This document shows, piece after piece, positions 51,948 to 60,606 of a stretch of DNA of 64,000 nucleotides (position 1 is its first letter; every line of letters starts with the position of its first letter). The DNA lies in assembly GCA_050953005.1 (NCBI GenBank), contig JBMNLV010000012.1, positions 62,001 to 126,000 of the forward strand. The letters run 5' to 3'. The notes beneath the pieces are model-generated. The model saw only the letters and a list, made by a program, of their open reading frames with translations. It made no database searches and was not told the DNA's origin. The stretch comes from UBA6115 sp050953005. Lineage in GTDB: Bacteria > Bacillota > Clostridia > Christensenellales > Aristaeellaceae. A program made the position numbers and the translations under genes.

Positions 51948-52460
51948 TCAGACCATCTCAATAATCACGCGCTCGGACGCGTCGCCGCGGCGGGGCCCCA
52001 ATTTGTAGATACGGGTGTAGCCGCCGGCGCAGTTCTTTTCCTCGTTGCGCTTGCGGTATTTAGGGCCGTATTCACGGAAGAGCTTCTCAACCACGGGATG
52101 CTTGTTGTCCTTGGTGCGCTCGCGGTACTCCGTGCGTGTCTCATCATCCTTGCGGAGCTCTTTCAGGTTATACAGGTAGGCCATCATCAGCCGGCGCGCG
52201 TGCAGCTTGCTCGCGGCGTCGTTGACCACTTCAAGGGTGACGATCTGTCCCTTGTCGTTGTGATACTGCTTGGTGGCGTTCACGGTTTTGTCGTATTCGC
52301 GGACGGCCAGGGTGACCATTTTCTCGGCCATGCGGCGAACTTCCTTGGCGCGGGCCAGGCTGGTCTCAATACGGCCGTGCCACAAAAGGCTGGTCACTTG
52401 GTTGCGGATGAGCGCCTTGCGCTTGTCAGCTGTCAGGCCAAGCTTGCGTTGCTGTGCCAT
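51948..52460 (-). CDS. rplQ: Ribosomal protein L17
   Basis: A 170-residue L17, longer than the ~115-130 of most bacteria. The N-terminal core is standard (RKLGLTADKRKALIRNQVTS, ETSLARAKEVRRMAEKMVTL) and the end is standard (NCAGGYTRIYKLGPRRGDAS). The extra ~50 residues (about 60-120, NATKQYHNDKGQIVTLEVVN and TRTEYRERTKDNKH) are a charged insertion between the usual helices, a form known in some Clostridia. It is the last gene of the operon. Confidence 0.97.
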   Translation of the reverse strand: MAQQRKLGLTADKRKALIRNQVTSLLWHGRIETSLARAKEVRRMAEKMVTLAVREYDKTVNATKQYHNDKGQIVTLEVVNDAASKLHARRLMMAYLYNLKELRKDDETRTEYRERTKDNKHPVVEKLFREYGPKYRKRNEEKNCAGGYTRIYKLGPRRGDASERVIIEMV

Positions 52461-52496
52461 GTCGGGTATTCCTCCTTAGGCCACTGGGGCTAATGC

Positions 52497-53447
52497 TTAT
52501 TCGTCGTTGGAGCGCAGCGCGAGACCCAGCAGGGCCAGCTTTTGCTCGACTTCTTCCAGGCTCTTCTTGCCCAGGTTGCGCACCTTCATCATATCTTCCT
52601 GGTTTTTTTGTACCAGCTCTGCCACGGTGTTGATGCCTGCACGCTTGAGGCAGTTAAAGGCGCGCACGGACAAATCCAACTCGTCAATGGTCATCTCAGC
52701 GACCTTGCCAGTCAAACCGGACTCGGTCTCTTCCTCATGATGGATGACAGGCTGATCGGTCAGACGGGTAAAAATGCCAAGCTGGCTGACCAGAATCTTG
52801 GCAGCCATGCCGATGGCTTCCTCCGGTGTAACGGCGCCATTGGTCCACACTTCCAGCACCAGCTTGTCATAGTCGGTGATCTGGCCCACGCGCGTATCCT
52901 CTACCGTATAGTTGACCTTGCGCAGCGGGGTATAGATGGCGTCAATGGGGATCATGCCGATGATCTTTTGCTCCGCAGGCTTGGAACGCTCTGCGGATAC
53001 ATAGCCAAAGCCGCGCTCGATGTTCAGCGTCATGTGCAGCTGGGTGCCCTCAGACAGAGTAGCGATGTGCAGCTCCGGGTTGACCACCTCGACTTCGCTG
53101 TCCACGCGGATATCAGCCGCTGTGACCACGCCGGGCCCCTCCGCGATGATCTCCACCTGCTTTTCCACATCGGCATGCAGGATCACAGCCAATTCTTTGA
53201 GGTTGAGGATGATCTCTGTGACGTCTTCCTTGACGCCGGGAATGGTGGAAAACTCATGCTGCACGCCATCAATGCGAACGCTGGTGACAGCGGCGCCCGG
53301 TAGATTGCCCAGCAGGCTCCTGCGCAGGGCGTTGCCCAGCGTATGGCCAAAGCCGCGCTCCAGGGGCTCGACGACAAAGCGGCCGTAAAAGTCTTCCTCG
53401 CGATAAGCGACGCGCTCGATGCGCGGGCTGACAGATTCGGTAATCAC
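52497..53447 (-). CDS. rpoA: RNA polymerase alpha subunit
   Basis: A 316-residue alpha subunit. The N-terminal dimerisation domain has GFGHTLGNALRRSLLGNLPG and the assembly motif region; the C-terminal domain has VRAFNCLKRAGINTVAELVQ and MKVRNLGKKSLEEVEQKL, which contacts UP elements and activators. An acidic linker (HHEEETESG) joins them. It lies between rpsD and rplQ, as usual. Confidence 0.98.
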   Translation of the reverse strand: MITESVSPRIERVAYREEDFYGRFVVEPLERGFGHTLGNALRRSLLGNLPGAAVTSVRIDGVQHEFSTIPGVKEDVTEIILNLKELAVILHADVEKQVEIIAEGPGVVTAADIRVDSEVEVVNPELHIATLSEGTQLHMTLNIERGFGYVSAERSKPAEQKIIGMIPIDAIYTPLRKVNYTVEDTRVGQITDYDKLVLEVWTNGAVTPEEAIGMAAKILVSQLGIFTRLTDQPVIHHEEETESGLTGKVAEMTIDELDLSVRAFNCLKRAGINTVAELVQKNQEDMMKVRNLGKKSLEEVEQKLALLGLALRSNDE

Positions 53448-53492
53448 GCTGCTTCCCTCCTGTTCGGTATCATTTGGTCGCTATGGAACAGG

Positions 53493-54119
53493 TTAACGGG
53501 AGTAGTACTCAATGATCATGTTCTCCTGCAGGGCAAAGTCGATATCGCTGCGCTCCGGCAGGCTCTCCACGGTCACCTTGAGCTGGTCAAAGTTCACGTT
53601 CAGCCACTTGGGCAGAATACGGGCGCTGCCTTCACGAACCGCCTTGAACAGGTCGATGTCGCGGCTGGAAGCGCGAACGGAAATCACGTCGCCTTGCTTG
53701 ATACGATAGGAGGGGATATCAACCTTACGGTCATTGACCAGGAAATGGCCATGGTTGACCAGCTGGCGGGCCTGTGCGCGGGAAGCGGCCAGCCCGGCGC
53801 GGTAAACCACGTTGTCCAGCCTGCGTTCAAGCAGCTGGAGCAGGTTCTCGCCGGAAACACCCTTCATCTTCAGGGCGCTGAGGTAGGTGCGGTGGAACTG
53901 CGTTTCCAGCATGCCATAAGCGCGGCGGGCCTTTTGCTTTTCGCGCAGCTGGGTGCCGTACTCGCTCATCTTGCGCTGACGGGCCTGGCCGTGCTGGCCG
54001 GGCGGTGTGGGGCGCTTTGCCAGGGCGCACTTTTGTGAGAAGCATTTTTCGCCCTTCAAGAAGAGCTTGGTGCCCTCACGACGGCACATGCGGCATACGG
54101 AGCCGGTATTTCTTGCCAT
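53493..54119 (-). CDS. rpsD: Ribosomal protein S4
   Basis: A 208-residue S4, a primary 16S rRNA-binding protein. It is the zinc-binding form: CRMCRREGTKLFLKGEKC and the following SQKC supply four cysteines. The S4 RNA-binding domain is LLERRLDNVVYRAGLAASRA with RQLVNHGHFLVNDRKVDIPS. The start at 54119 has AAAGGAG upstream; a longer N-terminus is not supported. Confidence 0.98.
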   Translation of the reverse strand: MARNTGSVCRMCRREGTKLFLKGEKCFSQKCALAKRPTPPGQHGQARQRKMSEYGTQLREKQKARRAYGMLETQFHRTYLSALKMKGVSGENLLQLLERRLDNVVYRAGLAASRAQARQLVNHGHFLVNDRKVDIPSYRIKQGDVISVRASSRDIDLFKAVREGSARILPKWLNVNFDQLKVTVESLPERSDIDFALQENMIIEYYSR

Positions 54120-54135
54120 GTGGGTTTCTCCTTTT

Positions 54136-54534
54136 TTACACTCTTCTGCGCTTGGGCGGACGGCATCCATTGTGGGGAATGGGGGTCACGTCTTTGATCA
54201 TGGTGACCTCCAGGCCTGCCGTCTGCAGGGAACGGATGGCGGCCTCACGCCCGGAGCCCGGGCCCTTGACCAGTACATCTACGGTGCGCAGACCAAACTC
54301 GGCCGCAGCGCGGGCAGCGGTTTCCGCTGCCATCTGCGCGGCAAAGGGGGTTGATTTCTTGTTGCCGCGAAAGCCCATCCCGCCGGCGGAAGCCCAGGAA
54401 AGCGCGTTCCCCTGGGTGTCCGTGATGGTCACGATGGTGTTATTGAATGAAGATTGGATGTGCACCACGCCGCGCTCAACGAGCTTTTTCTCACGGCGCC
54501 TGCGCGATACCTTCTTAAGTGCGGGTCTTGCCAT
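54136..54534 (-). CDS. rpsK: Ribosomal protein S11
   Basis: A 132-residue S11 with NNTIVTITDTQGNALSWASA, GFRGNKKSTPFAAQMAAETA and a C-terminal basic tail PIPHNGCRPPKRRRV. Part of the alpha operon segment between rpsM and rpsD. Full length. Confidence 0.98.
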   Translation of the reverse strand: MARPALKKVSRRRREKKLVERGVVHIQSSFNNTIVTITDTQGNALSWASAGGMGFRGNKKSTPFAAQMAAETAARAAAEFGLRTVDVLVKGPGSGREAAIRSLQTAGLEVTMIKDVTPIPHNGCRPPKRRRV

Positions 54535-54574
54535 TCTACTCCTCCATGCCCGATACGGGCTTCAAATGATGCCC

Positions 54575-54955
54575 TTACTTGACGCCAGCTTTCTTTTTGC
54601 CGGTCACCTGGCGCTTGGGGCCCTTGCGCGTGCGCGCGTTCTGCTTGGTGTTCTGTCCGCGCACAGGCAGGCTGCGGCGGTGGCGGATCCCGCGATAGGA
54701 GCCGATCTCCACCAGGCGCTTGATGTCCAGGCTGATTTCGCGGCGCAGGTCGCCTTCCACCTTGATGTGGTGCTCAATGTACTCGCGCAACTTGCTGATG
54801 TCGTTCTCGCTCAAGTCGCGGACACGCGTGTCCGGGTTGATCTCGGTCTCAGCGAGAATTTTTTTGCTGGTGGTCAGGCCGATGCCGAAGATGTAGGTCA
54901 GGCCGGTTTCCACGCGCTTGTCTCTGGGCAAATCAACGCCCGCAATACGTGCCAT
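54575..54955 (-). CDS. rpsM: Ribosomal protein S13
   Basis: A 126-residue S13, starting MARIAGVDLPRDKRVETGLT and carrying the helix-two-turn-helix (YIFGIGLTTSKKILAE) and RGIRHRRSLPVRGQNTKQNA near the end. It contacts the P-site tRNA in the 30S head. Full length, in its usual place after rpmJ. Confidence 0.98.
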   Translation of the reverse strand: MARIAGVDLPRDKRVETGLTYIFGIGLTTSKKILAETEINPDTRVRDLSENDISKLREYIEHHIKVEGDLRREISLDIKRLVEIGSYRGIRHRRSLPVRGQNTKQNARTRKGPKRQVTGKKKAGVK

Positions 54956-55086
54956 GTGTTGGAAACACCTCCAAATTTACTGCTCTTGCCGGGCAATCCC
55001 GGCCATGTATGATGGAGCCGCGCGGTCCTGAAACAAGATGTCGCAGGCAGCCGCCCGCACGGCGAACCATGCCAAAGAGGAACCCC

Positions 55087-55200
55087 TCAGCCTTGCTTTT
55101 GCTTGTGCTTGGGGTTCTCGCAAATGACCATAATATGGCCTTTGCGCTTGATAATCTTGCATTTCTCGCAGATTGCTTTGACGGATGGGCGGACTTTCAT
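55087..55200 (-). CDS. rpmJ: Ribosomal protein L36
   Basis: A 37-residue protein, MKVRPSVKAICEKCKIIKRK followed by HIMVICENPKHKQKQG. It is the zinc-ribbon form, with C-x2-C, a later Cys and His. It lies between infA and rpsM as in other Firmicutes. GGAGG stands seven bases before the ATG. Confidence 0.97.
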   Translation of the reverse strand: MKVRPSVKAICEKCKIIKRKGHIMVICENPKHKQKQG

Positions 55201-55224
55201 AGGGGCAAACCTCCTCAGTTTGGC

Positions 55225-55446
55225 TTAGTTCTTGCTTCGCCAGGTAATGCGGCCGCGGGTCAGATCATAGGGGGACAACTCGATGGTCACCCGGTCCCCG
55301 GGATAGATGCGGATAAAATTCATGCGCATTTTCCCGGAGATGTGTGCCATGATCCTGTGCCCGTTGGGTAATTCCACGGAAAACATGGCGTTGGGCAGGG
55401 CTTCAACTACCTTGCCTTCGATTTCGATGACGTCACTTTTGGACAA
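55225..55446 (-). CDS. infA: Translation initiation factor IF-1
   Basis: A 73-residue OB-fold protein: MSKSDVIEIEGKVVEALPNA, FSVELPNGHRIMAHISGKMR and FIRIYPGDRVTIELSPYDLT. It binds the A site of the 30S subunit during initiation. Full length, downstream of the KOW-domain gene. Confidence 0.98.
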   Translation of the reverse strand: MSKSDVIEIEGKVVEALPNAMFSVELPNGHRIMAHISGKMRMNFIRIYPGDRVTIELSPYDLTRGRITWRSKN

Positions 55447-55459
55447 GCATGGGCCTCCT

Positions 55460-55747
55460 TCAGGCGGGGTTGATGGGTAGCGGGTCTTGCAGGGGCTTGA
55501 GAAAAGCTCGTATCTGTTGATCCATCAGGGTCTGGGCTTCATAAGCCTCGTGCAGGCCGGGCATTTCATGTCCAATGGCCCGCAGGTGCTTCCGGCGCTT
55601 TTTCTTGGGGCGGTTTACTCCCCTCAAGGCGCCGTCGGCGACCAGTACAAAATCAGCGTCCAACTCATATAATACCACAAATGTCCTGCCTTTGTCACGC
55701 CCTTTGAGAGAAACCGCGGCAATGCCGCTTTTCAGTTCCGGTTTCAT
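55460..55747 (-). CDS. KOW-domain RNA-binding protein (L14e/L6e/L27e-like)
   Basis: A 95-residue protein with an N-terminal KOW motif (GIAAVSLKGRDKGRTFVVLY, ADFVLVADGALRGVNRPKKK) and a basic segment (KKKRRKHLRAIG). Small proteins of this kind, resembling eukaryotic/archaeal L14e, lie between map and infA in Clostridia, exactly as here. The start at 55747 has AGGA within the map stop region. An rRNA or ribosome-associated role is inferred. Confidence 0.88.
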   Translation of the reverse strand: MKPELKSGIAAVSLKGRDKGRTFVVLYELDADFVLVADGALRGVNRPKKKRRKHLRAIGHEMPGLHEAYEAQTLMDQQIRAFLKPLQDPLPINPA

Positions 55748-55754
55748 CGCTGTC

Positions 55755-56522
55755 CTACGCCCAGGTATAGCCGGGCAGCGTGAGCACCTCAGGCAGGCCG
55801 TCCTCGCGCACGGCGATGGTGTGCTCATAATGCGCGCAGGCGGAGCCGTCCAGGGTCTTGATGGTCCAGCCGTCTTCCATTTCTTTCACCTGCCAGGAAC
55901 CCAGGGAAATCATCGGCTCAATCGCCAGGGTCATCCCTGCCCTGAGCCGCGCGCCACGCCCCGGTTCGCCAAAGTTGGGAACAGAAGGATCCTCATGCAT
56001 GTTGCGTCCGATGCCGTGGCCGGTCAGGTCGCGGATCACGCCGTAGCCCTGGCTTTCCGCCAGCGTCTGCACCGCGTGCCCGATATCCGAGACACGGTTG
56101 CCGGTAACAGCCTGGCGCGCGCCTTCAAAAAAGCATTGCTCGGTCACGTGAATCAACCGCTCCAGTTCGGGGCTGATGATGCCGATGCCCATGGTAAAGG
56201 CGCTGTCAGCCTGCCAGCCATCCAGCACCAGACCGCAATCCACAGACAGGATGCTGCCGGTGCGCAGAACCTGCTTCACAGAGGGGATGCCGTGAACCAC
56301 TTCATCATCCACACTGGCGCAGATGCTGGCGGGATATCCCCGGTAATCCAGGAAAGACGGCACCGCGCCGGCGCGCCGGATCAGCTCCTCCGCGTAGGCG
56401 TCAATCGCCGCGGTGGTTTCCCCCGGGCGAATAACCTCGCGCAGCTTTTGCATGATCTCATGCAAAAGCTGACCGGCAGCGCGCATCCTGTCCAGCTGGG
56501 CGGCGTTCTTGATAAAAATCAT
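55755..56522 (-). CDS. map: Methionine aminopeptidase
   Basis: A 255-residue type I enzyme that removes N-terminal Met. The five metal ligands are in order: SVDCGLVLDGWQADSAFTMG supplies the two Asp, DLTGHGIGRNMHEDP the His, and GMTLAIEPMIS and AHYEHTIAV the two Glu. HGIPSVKQVLRTGSIL gives the active-site His. Its ATG overlaps the adk stop. Confidence 0.97.
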   Translation of the reverse strand: MIFIKNAAQLDRMRAAGQLLHEIMQKLREVIRPGETTAAIDAYAEELIRRAGAVPSFLDYRGYPASICASVDDEVVHGIPSVKQVLRTGSILSVDCGLVLDGWQADSAFTMGIGIISPELERLIHVTEQCFFEGARQAVTGNRVSDIGHAVQTLAESQGYGVIRDLTGHGIGRNMHEDPSVPNFGEPGRGARLRAGMTLAIEPMISLGSWQVKEMEDGWTIKTLDGSACAHYEHTIAVREDGLPEVLTLPGYTWA

Positions 56523-57145
56523 TCCAGGTCCAGCGCCTTGAGGATGAGCGCGAAGTCGTGCTCAATGCCGCCCTCGACAAGCACATCAATCAGCAAGCCG
56601 GTCTCGCGGTAATAGGCGATCAGCGGCTCCGTCTGGCGATGGTAGACCTCCAAGCGGTGGCGGATGGTATCGGGCTGGTCATCCGCACGATGGATCAGCT
56701 CGCCGCCGCAGGCCGCGCAGGTGGTCGCGCCGTCCAGGCGGCGGATGTGGTAAGTCGCGCCGCAATCACGGCATACGCGCCGGCCGCCCAGGTTGCCCAG
56801 AATGATGTCCTCTCCGGCCACCAGGTCGACCACGGCGTCAATCCGGGCGGCGGCTGCCAGCGCCTCCGCCTGGGGAACGGTGCGGGGAAAACCGTCCAGG
56901 ATGAAGCCTTTTTCACAGTCCGGCTGCTTGAGGCGCTCCCGTACCATGTCGATGACCACCTGGTCGGGAACCAGTTCGCCTTTGTCAGTGTAAGCCTTGG
57001 CCGCCAGGCCCAGCGGCGTGCCTTCCTTGATGTTGGCGCGCAGCATGTCGCCGGTGGAAATCTGAGGAATGCCAAAACGCTCAGACATCAGCTTGGCGTG
57101 TGTGCCCTTGCCCACTCCGGGCGGGCCCAGAAAAATCAGGTTCAT
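56519..57145 (-). CDS. adk: Adenylate kinase
   Basis: A 208-residue kinase that interconverts ATP, AMP and ADP. P-loop FLGPPGVGKGTHAKLM, AMP site ISTGDMLRANIKEGTPLG and GFILDGFPRTVPQAEAL, and a zinc-bearing LID domain with C-x2-C in CRDCGATYH and in CAACGGEL. The start is the ATG at 57145, with GGGAG eight bases upstream. It follows secY, as in most Firmicutes. Confidence 0.97.
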   Translation of the reverse strand: MNLIFLGPPGVGKGTHAKLMSERFGIPQISTGDMLRANIKEGTPLGLAAKAYTDKGELVPDQVVIDMVRERLKQPDCEKGFILDGFPRTVPQAEALAAAARIDAVVDLVAGEDIILGNLGGRRVCRDCGATYHIRRLDGATTCAACGGELIHRADDQPDTIRHRLEVYHRQTEPLIAYYRETGLLIDVLVEGGIEHDFALILKALDLE

Positions 57146-57162
57146 GTGTGCCACTCCCGGGC

Positions 57163-58464
57163 TTACAGGAAGCCCTTATAGTTGCGCATCACCAACTGTG
57201 CCTCAACCTGACGCATGGTCTCAAGGGAAACGGACACAGCGATAAGCATGGAGGAAGCCGCAAAGGGAATGCGGACGTTCTGCCAGGCAGACAACAGGGT
57301 CGGCAGGGTGGCCAGCACAGCCAGAAAGAAGGCGGCAAACAGTGTCAGGCGCCTGGAAATCCGGGCCAGGTAAGCCACGGTGTTGGGGCCTGAGCGGATG
57401 CCGGGGATGTTGCCCCCCTGCTGCTGGATGTTCTTGGCGATGTCCTGCGGGTTGAAGGAAATGGACGCGTAGAAATAGGTGAAGGCCAGAATCAGCAGCG
57501 CGGTCACAATCAGGTTGAGCGGCGCGCCCTGGCCCATGTTGGCCTGCCACCACTTGTAGGCGCCGGTATCAACGCCGAACATGGCAATGATGGTGCCGGG
57601 AAAGGCCATGAAGGAATACGCGAAAATCAGCGGCAGCACGCCCACGGACAGGACCTTCATGGGGATGTGGGTGGACTGGCCGCCGTACATCTTGCGGCCG
57701 ACTACGCGCTTGGCGTACTGGACCGGGATGCGGCGCTCGCCCAGGTCGATGAAGGTGACGATGGTGATCAGCACCAGGGTGGTCACCAGCAGGATCAGGA
57801 AACCGGAAATGGTGGTGCCGTAGGGCGTGATGCCCAACACGTCGGTAAAGGCGGTCAGCAGGCCGGAGAAGATGTTGGAAATGATACCGGCAAAAATCAG
57901 CAGCGATATGCCGTTGCCGATGCCGCGAGCGGTGATGCGCTCACCGATCCACATGGCCAGCGCGGTGCCGCCCGCCATCACAACGCCGATGGTCAGAAGA
58001 CCGAAGAAGGAGTTGTATCCGGTCTGCAAAACCGTCAGGCCGGTGACCGGGTCACGCTGGCCGTTGAGGGCGGAGATAATGCCGACAGCCTGGATCGCTG
58101 CCAGAACGATGGTGGAATATCGGGTGATCTTGTTGATCTTTTCCTTGCCCTCCTCACCGCCTTCCTTCTGCAGGCGCTCCAGCGCCGGGATGGCGATGGT
58201 CAGCAGCTGGATAATAATGCTGGCGTTGATGTAGGGGGTGATGCCCATGGCCATAACGGTCATCTGGCTGAAGCTACCGCCGGTCATCATATTGACCAGG
58301 CCCAGCATGTCATACTGCTCAGACAGTTTTTTAACCACCTCAGCGTTGATTCCCGGAACCGGAATCACGCCCACCAGGCGGTAAACCAGCAGCATCATGA
58401 AGGTATACAGAAGCTTCTTCTTAAGATCCTGCACCTTCCAGGCATTGCGGAGCGTTTCCCACAT
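57163..58464 (-). CDS. secY: Protein translocase subunit SecY
   Basis: A 433-residue channel with ten helices: MMLLVYRLVGVIPVPGINAE (TM1), ALAMWIGERITARGIGNGIS, RRIPVQYAKRVVGRKMYGGQ (the large cytoplasmic loop) and SFNPQDIAKNIQQQGGNIPG with IRSGPNTVAYL near the end. It is full length. It starts one base after the rplO stop. Confidence 0.98.
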   Translation of the reverse strand: MWETLRNAWKVQDLKKKLLYTFMMLLVYRLVGVIPVPGINAEVVKKLSEQYDMLGLVNMMTGGSFSQMTVMAMGITPYINASIIIQLLTIAIPALERLQKEGGEEGKEKINKITRYSTIVLAAIQAVGIISALNGQRDPVTGLTVLQTGYNSFFGLLTIGVVMAGGTALAMWIGERITARGIGNGISLLIFAGIISNIFSGLLTAFTDVLGITPYGTTISGFLILLVTTLVLITIVTFIDLGERRIPVQYAKRVVGRKMYGGQSTHIPMKVLSVGVLPLIFAYSFMAFPGTIIAMFGVDTGAYKWWQANMGQGAPLNLIVTALLILAFTYFYASISFNPQDIAKNIQQQGGNIPGIRSGPNTVAYLARISRRLTLFAAFFLAVLATLPTLLSAWQNVRIPFAASSMLIAVSVSLETMRQVEAQLVMRNYKGFL

Positions 58465-58465
58465 C

Positions 58466-58906
58466 TCAGACCTCCTCGGCCTTGCCGCCGGCCTGCTCGA
58501 TTTTTTCCCTGGCAGAGCCGGTAAAGCGGTTGACCTGAACCGTCAGCTTTTTGGTCAGTTCGCCGGTTCCAAGGACTTTGACGCCATCGCGAAGGTTCTT
58601 GACCAGCCCGGCTGAACGCAGCATCTCAATCGTGACAATGGCGCCATCTTCAAACTGCTCCAGGCTGCCTACGTTGACAATGGCGTATTCCTTGCGGAAA
58701 ATGTTTTTGAAGCCGCTTTTGGGGATGCGCCGCATCAAAGGCATCTGGCCGCCTTCAAACCCGGGAGCTTTGCCGCCGCCGGAGCGTGCCTTGGCGCCCT
58801 TGTGGCCACGGCCGGATGTCTTGCCCAGTCCGCTGCCTATGCCCCGGCCAACACGCCTTGGCCTGGTCTTTGAACCCGCGACGGGTTGCAGTTCATGCAA
58901 TTTCAT
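58466..58906 (-). CDS. rplO: Ribosomal protein L15
   Basis: A 146-residue L15: KLHELQPVAGSKTRPRRVGR and GIGSGLGKTSGRGHKGAKAR in the extended N-terminal loop, FEGGQMPLMRRIPKSGFKN, and a normal C-terminal alpha/beta part. Confidence 0.98.
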   Translation of the reverse strand: MKLHELQPVAGSKTRPRRVGRGIGSGLGKTSGRGHKGAKARSGGGKAPGFEGGQMPLMRRIPKSGFKNIFRKEYAIVNVGSLEQFEDGAIVTIEMLRSAGLVKNLRDGVKVLGTGELTKKLTVQVNRFTGSAREKIEQAGGKAEEV

Positions 58907-58921
58907 GAGGATGCCCTCCTA

Positions 58922-59104
58922 TCACTCGTTGATTTCCTCGACGTGGACCATGTGACGGACTGCAAACACCTGTCCGCGCACAGTTTCGCTGTCTTCCTTG
59001 ATGACGCTCTGGCCGATTTTCTTCAGCCCCAGCGCCTGAATGGTGGCAATCTGTTTCTTCAGCCGAGCGATCGGGGACTTTTCAAGTGTAATCTTCAGTT
59101 TCAT
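58922..59104 (-). CDS. rpmD: Ribosomal protein L30
   Basis: A 60-residue L30: KITLEKSPIARLKKQIATIQ then ALGLKKIGQSVIKEDSETVR. Standard bacterial short form, between rpsE and rplO. Confidence 0.97.
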   Translation of the reverse strand: MKLKITLEKSPIARLKKQIATIQALGLKKIGQSVIKEDSETVRGQVFAVRHMVHVEEINE

Positions 59105-59115
59105 CTCGCCCCTCC

Positions 59116-59634
59116 TCAGCTCAAAATCTCTTCAACGGTCTTGCCGCGCAGCTTGGCCACCTGCTCGGGAGAGCGCAGGAGCTTGAGTCCCTCGATGGTT
59201 GCCTTGACGGTATTGATGGGGTTGCTGGTGCCGAAGGACTTGGTACGGATATCCTTGACACCGGCCAGCTCCAGCACGGCGCGCGCGGCGCCGCCGGCGA
59301 TCACGCCGGTTCCTTCGGGCGCGGGCAGGATGACCACCTTGCCGGTACCGAAATAGCCGGTGATCGGATGCGGGATGGTTGTGCCGGACAGCGGCACGGT
59401 AATCAGGTGCTTTTTGGCGTTTTCATTGGCTTTGCGAATGGCCTCGGGGATCTCGGCCGCCTTGCCTAAGCCGGCGCCAACACGCCCTGCGCCATCACCA
59501 ACCACGACCAACGCCGCGAAGCGGAAGTTGCGTCCGCCCTTGACGGTCTTGGCGACGCGGTTGACGCTGACAAGCTTCTCTTTAAACTCGCTCTGTTCTT
59601 CGTGGTCGCGGCGATCTCTGTCTCTGCGTTGCAT
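59116..59634 (-). CDS. rpsE: Ribosomal protein S5
   Basis: A 172-residue S5. FKEKLVSVNRVAKTVKGGRN and RFAALVVVGDGAGRVGAGLG give the double-stranded RNA-binding fold; IRKANENAKKHLITVPLSGT and VELAGVKDIRTKSFGTSNPI-type C-terminal residues complete it. It starts with a charged tail (QRRDRDRRDHEEQ). Confidence 0.98.
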   Translation of the reverse strand: MQRRDRDRRDHEEQSEFKEKLVSVNRVAKTVKGGRNFRFAALVVVGDGAGRVGAGLGKAAEIPEAIRKANENAKKHLITVPLSGTTIPHPITGYFGTGKVVILPAPEGTGVIAGGAARAVLELAGVKDIRTKSFGTSNPINTVKATIEGLKLLRSPEQVAKLRGKTVEEILS

Positions 59635-59649
59635 CTGAAAGTCTCCTTC

Positions 59650-60018
59650 TTAGAATTTCAGCCCGGCTTCACGGGCGCCGTCCGCCAGGGAGGCGACACG
59701 GCCGGTATAGATGTAACCGCTGCGGTCAAAGACCACCTGGGTGATGCCGGCAGCCAGCGCGCGCTCACCCACCAGCTTGCCCACGGCCTTTGAAGCCCCC
59801 TTCTTGTCCAGCTCGTTCTCCTGGGCCTGGATGTCCTTGTCCATGGTGGAGGCGGAAGCCAGGGTGACGCCATGCGTGTCATCGATGACCTGGGCATAGA
59901 TGGCGGCATTGCTGCGAAAAACACACAGACGCGGCATCTCAGGGGTGCCGGAGACCTTCTTGCGCACACGCGCGTGGCGAATCTGGCGCACTTCATTGCG
60001 GTCGCGTTTCTTAAACAT
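59650..60018 (-). CDS. rplR: Ribosomal protein L18
   Basis: A 122-residue L18, a 5S rRNA-binding protein: KKVSGTPEMPRLCVFRSNAA, IYAQVIDDTHGVTLASASTM and VVFDRSGYIYTGRVASLADG. Confidence 0.98.
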   Translation of the reverse strand: MFKKRDRNEVRQIRHARVRKKVSGTPEMPRLCVFRSNAAIYAQVIDDTHGVTLASASTMDKDIQAQENELDKKGASKAVGKLVGERALAAGITQVVFDRSGYIYTGRVASLADGAREAGLKF

Positions 60019-60039
60019 ATACGGTCACTCCCTTCCTCA

Positions 60040-60579
60040 TTAGTTGCCGGACTTGCCCACCTTGCGGCGGATACGCTCGTCCTGATATTTGATGCCCTTG
60101 CCCAGGTAGGGCTCCGGCGGACGCACGGCACGGATGTCGGCGGCCAGGTTGCCCACGACCTGCTTGTCGATCCCCTTGACCACCACGGTGGTGGCGTTCG
60201 GGGTCTCAAAACTGACGTCCTTGGGCGCGATGAACTCTACGGGGTGGGAATAGCCAACGTTGAGGGTCAGCTTGTTGCCATCCACCTGGGCGCGGTAACC
60301 GGTGCCCACCAGCTCCAGCGTCTTGCTGTAGCCCTTGGTCACACCGATAACCATGTTGTTCACCAGCGTACGGTACAGCCCGTGCATCGACTTTTGGGGC
60401 TTGGAATCATTCTTGCGGGTCAGGTGCAGGACGCCTGCGTCCTGAGAAATCCGGATGTCCTTGTTGACATCCTGGGACAGTGTGCCCTTGGGTCCTTTGA
60501 CGACAACCAGGTTGGACTCGTCCACCGTGACCGTCACGCCCTGCGGCACCGAAATCGGAAGCCTTCCGATACGAGACAT
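60040..60579 (-). CDS. rplF: Ribosomal protein L6
   Basis: A 179-residue L6 with two similar beta-alpha domains: SRIGRLPISVPQGVTVTVDE, NMVIGVTKGYSKTLELVGTG and the C-terminal EPYLGKGIKYQDERIRRKVG. Confidence 0.98.
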   Translation of the reverse strand: MSRIGRLPISVPQGVTVTVDESNLVVVKGPKGTLSQDVNKDIRISQDAGVLHLTRKNDSKPQKSMHGLYRTLVNNMVIGVTKGYSKTLELVGTGYRAQVDGNKLTLNVGYSHPVEFIAPKDVSFETPNATTVVVKGIDKQVVGNLAADIRAVRPPEPYLGKGIKYQDERIRRKVGKSGN

Positions 60580-60606
60580 GCTTTCTTCCTCCTGTGCGTG
60601 ATTCGG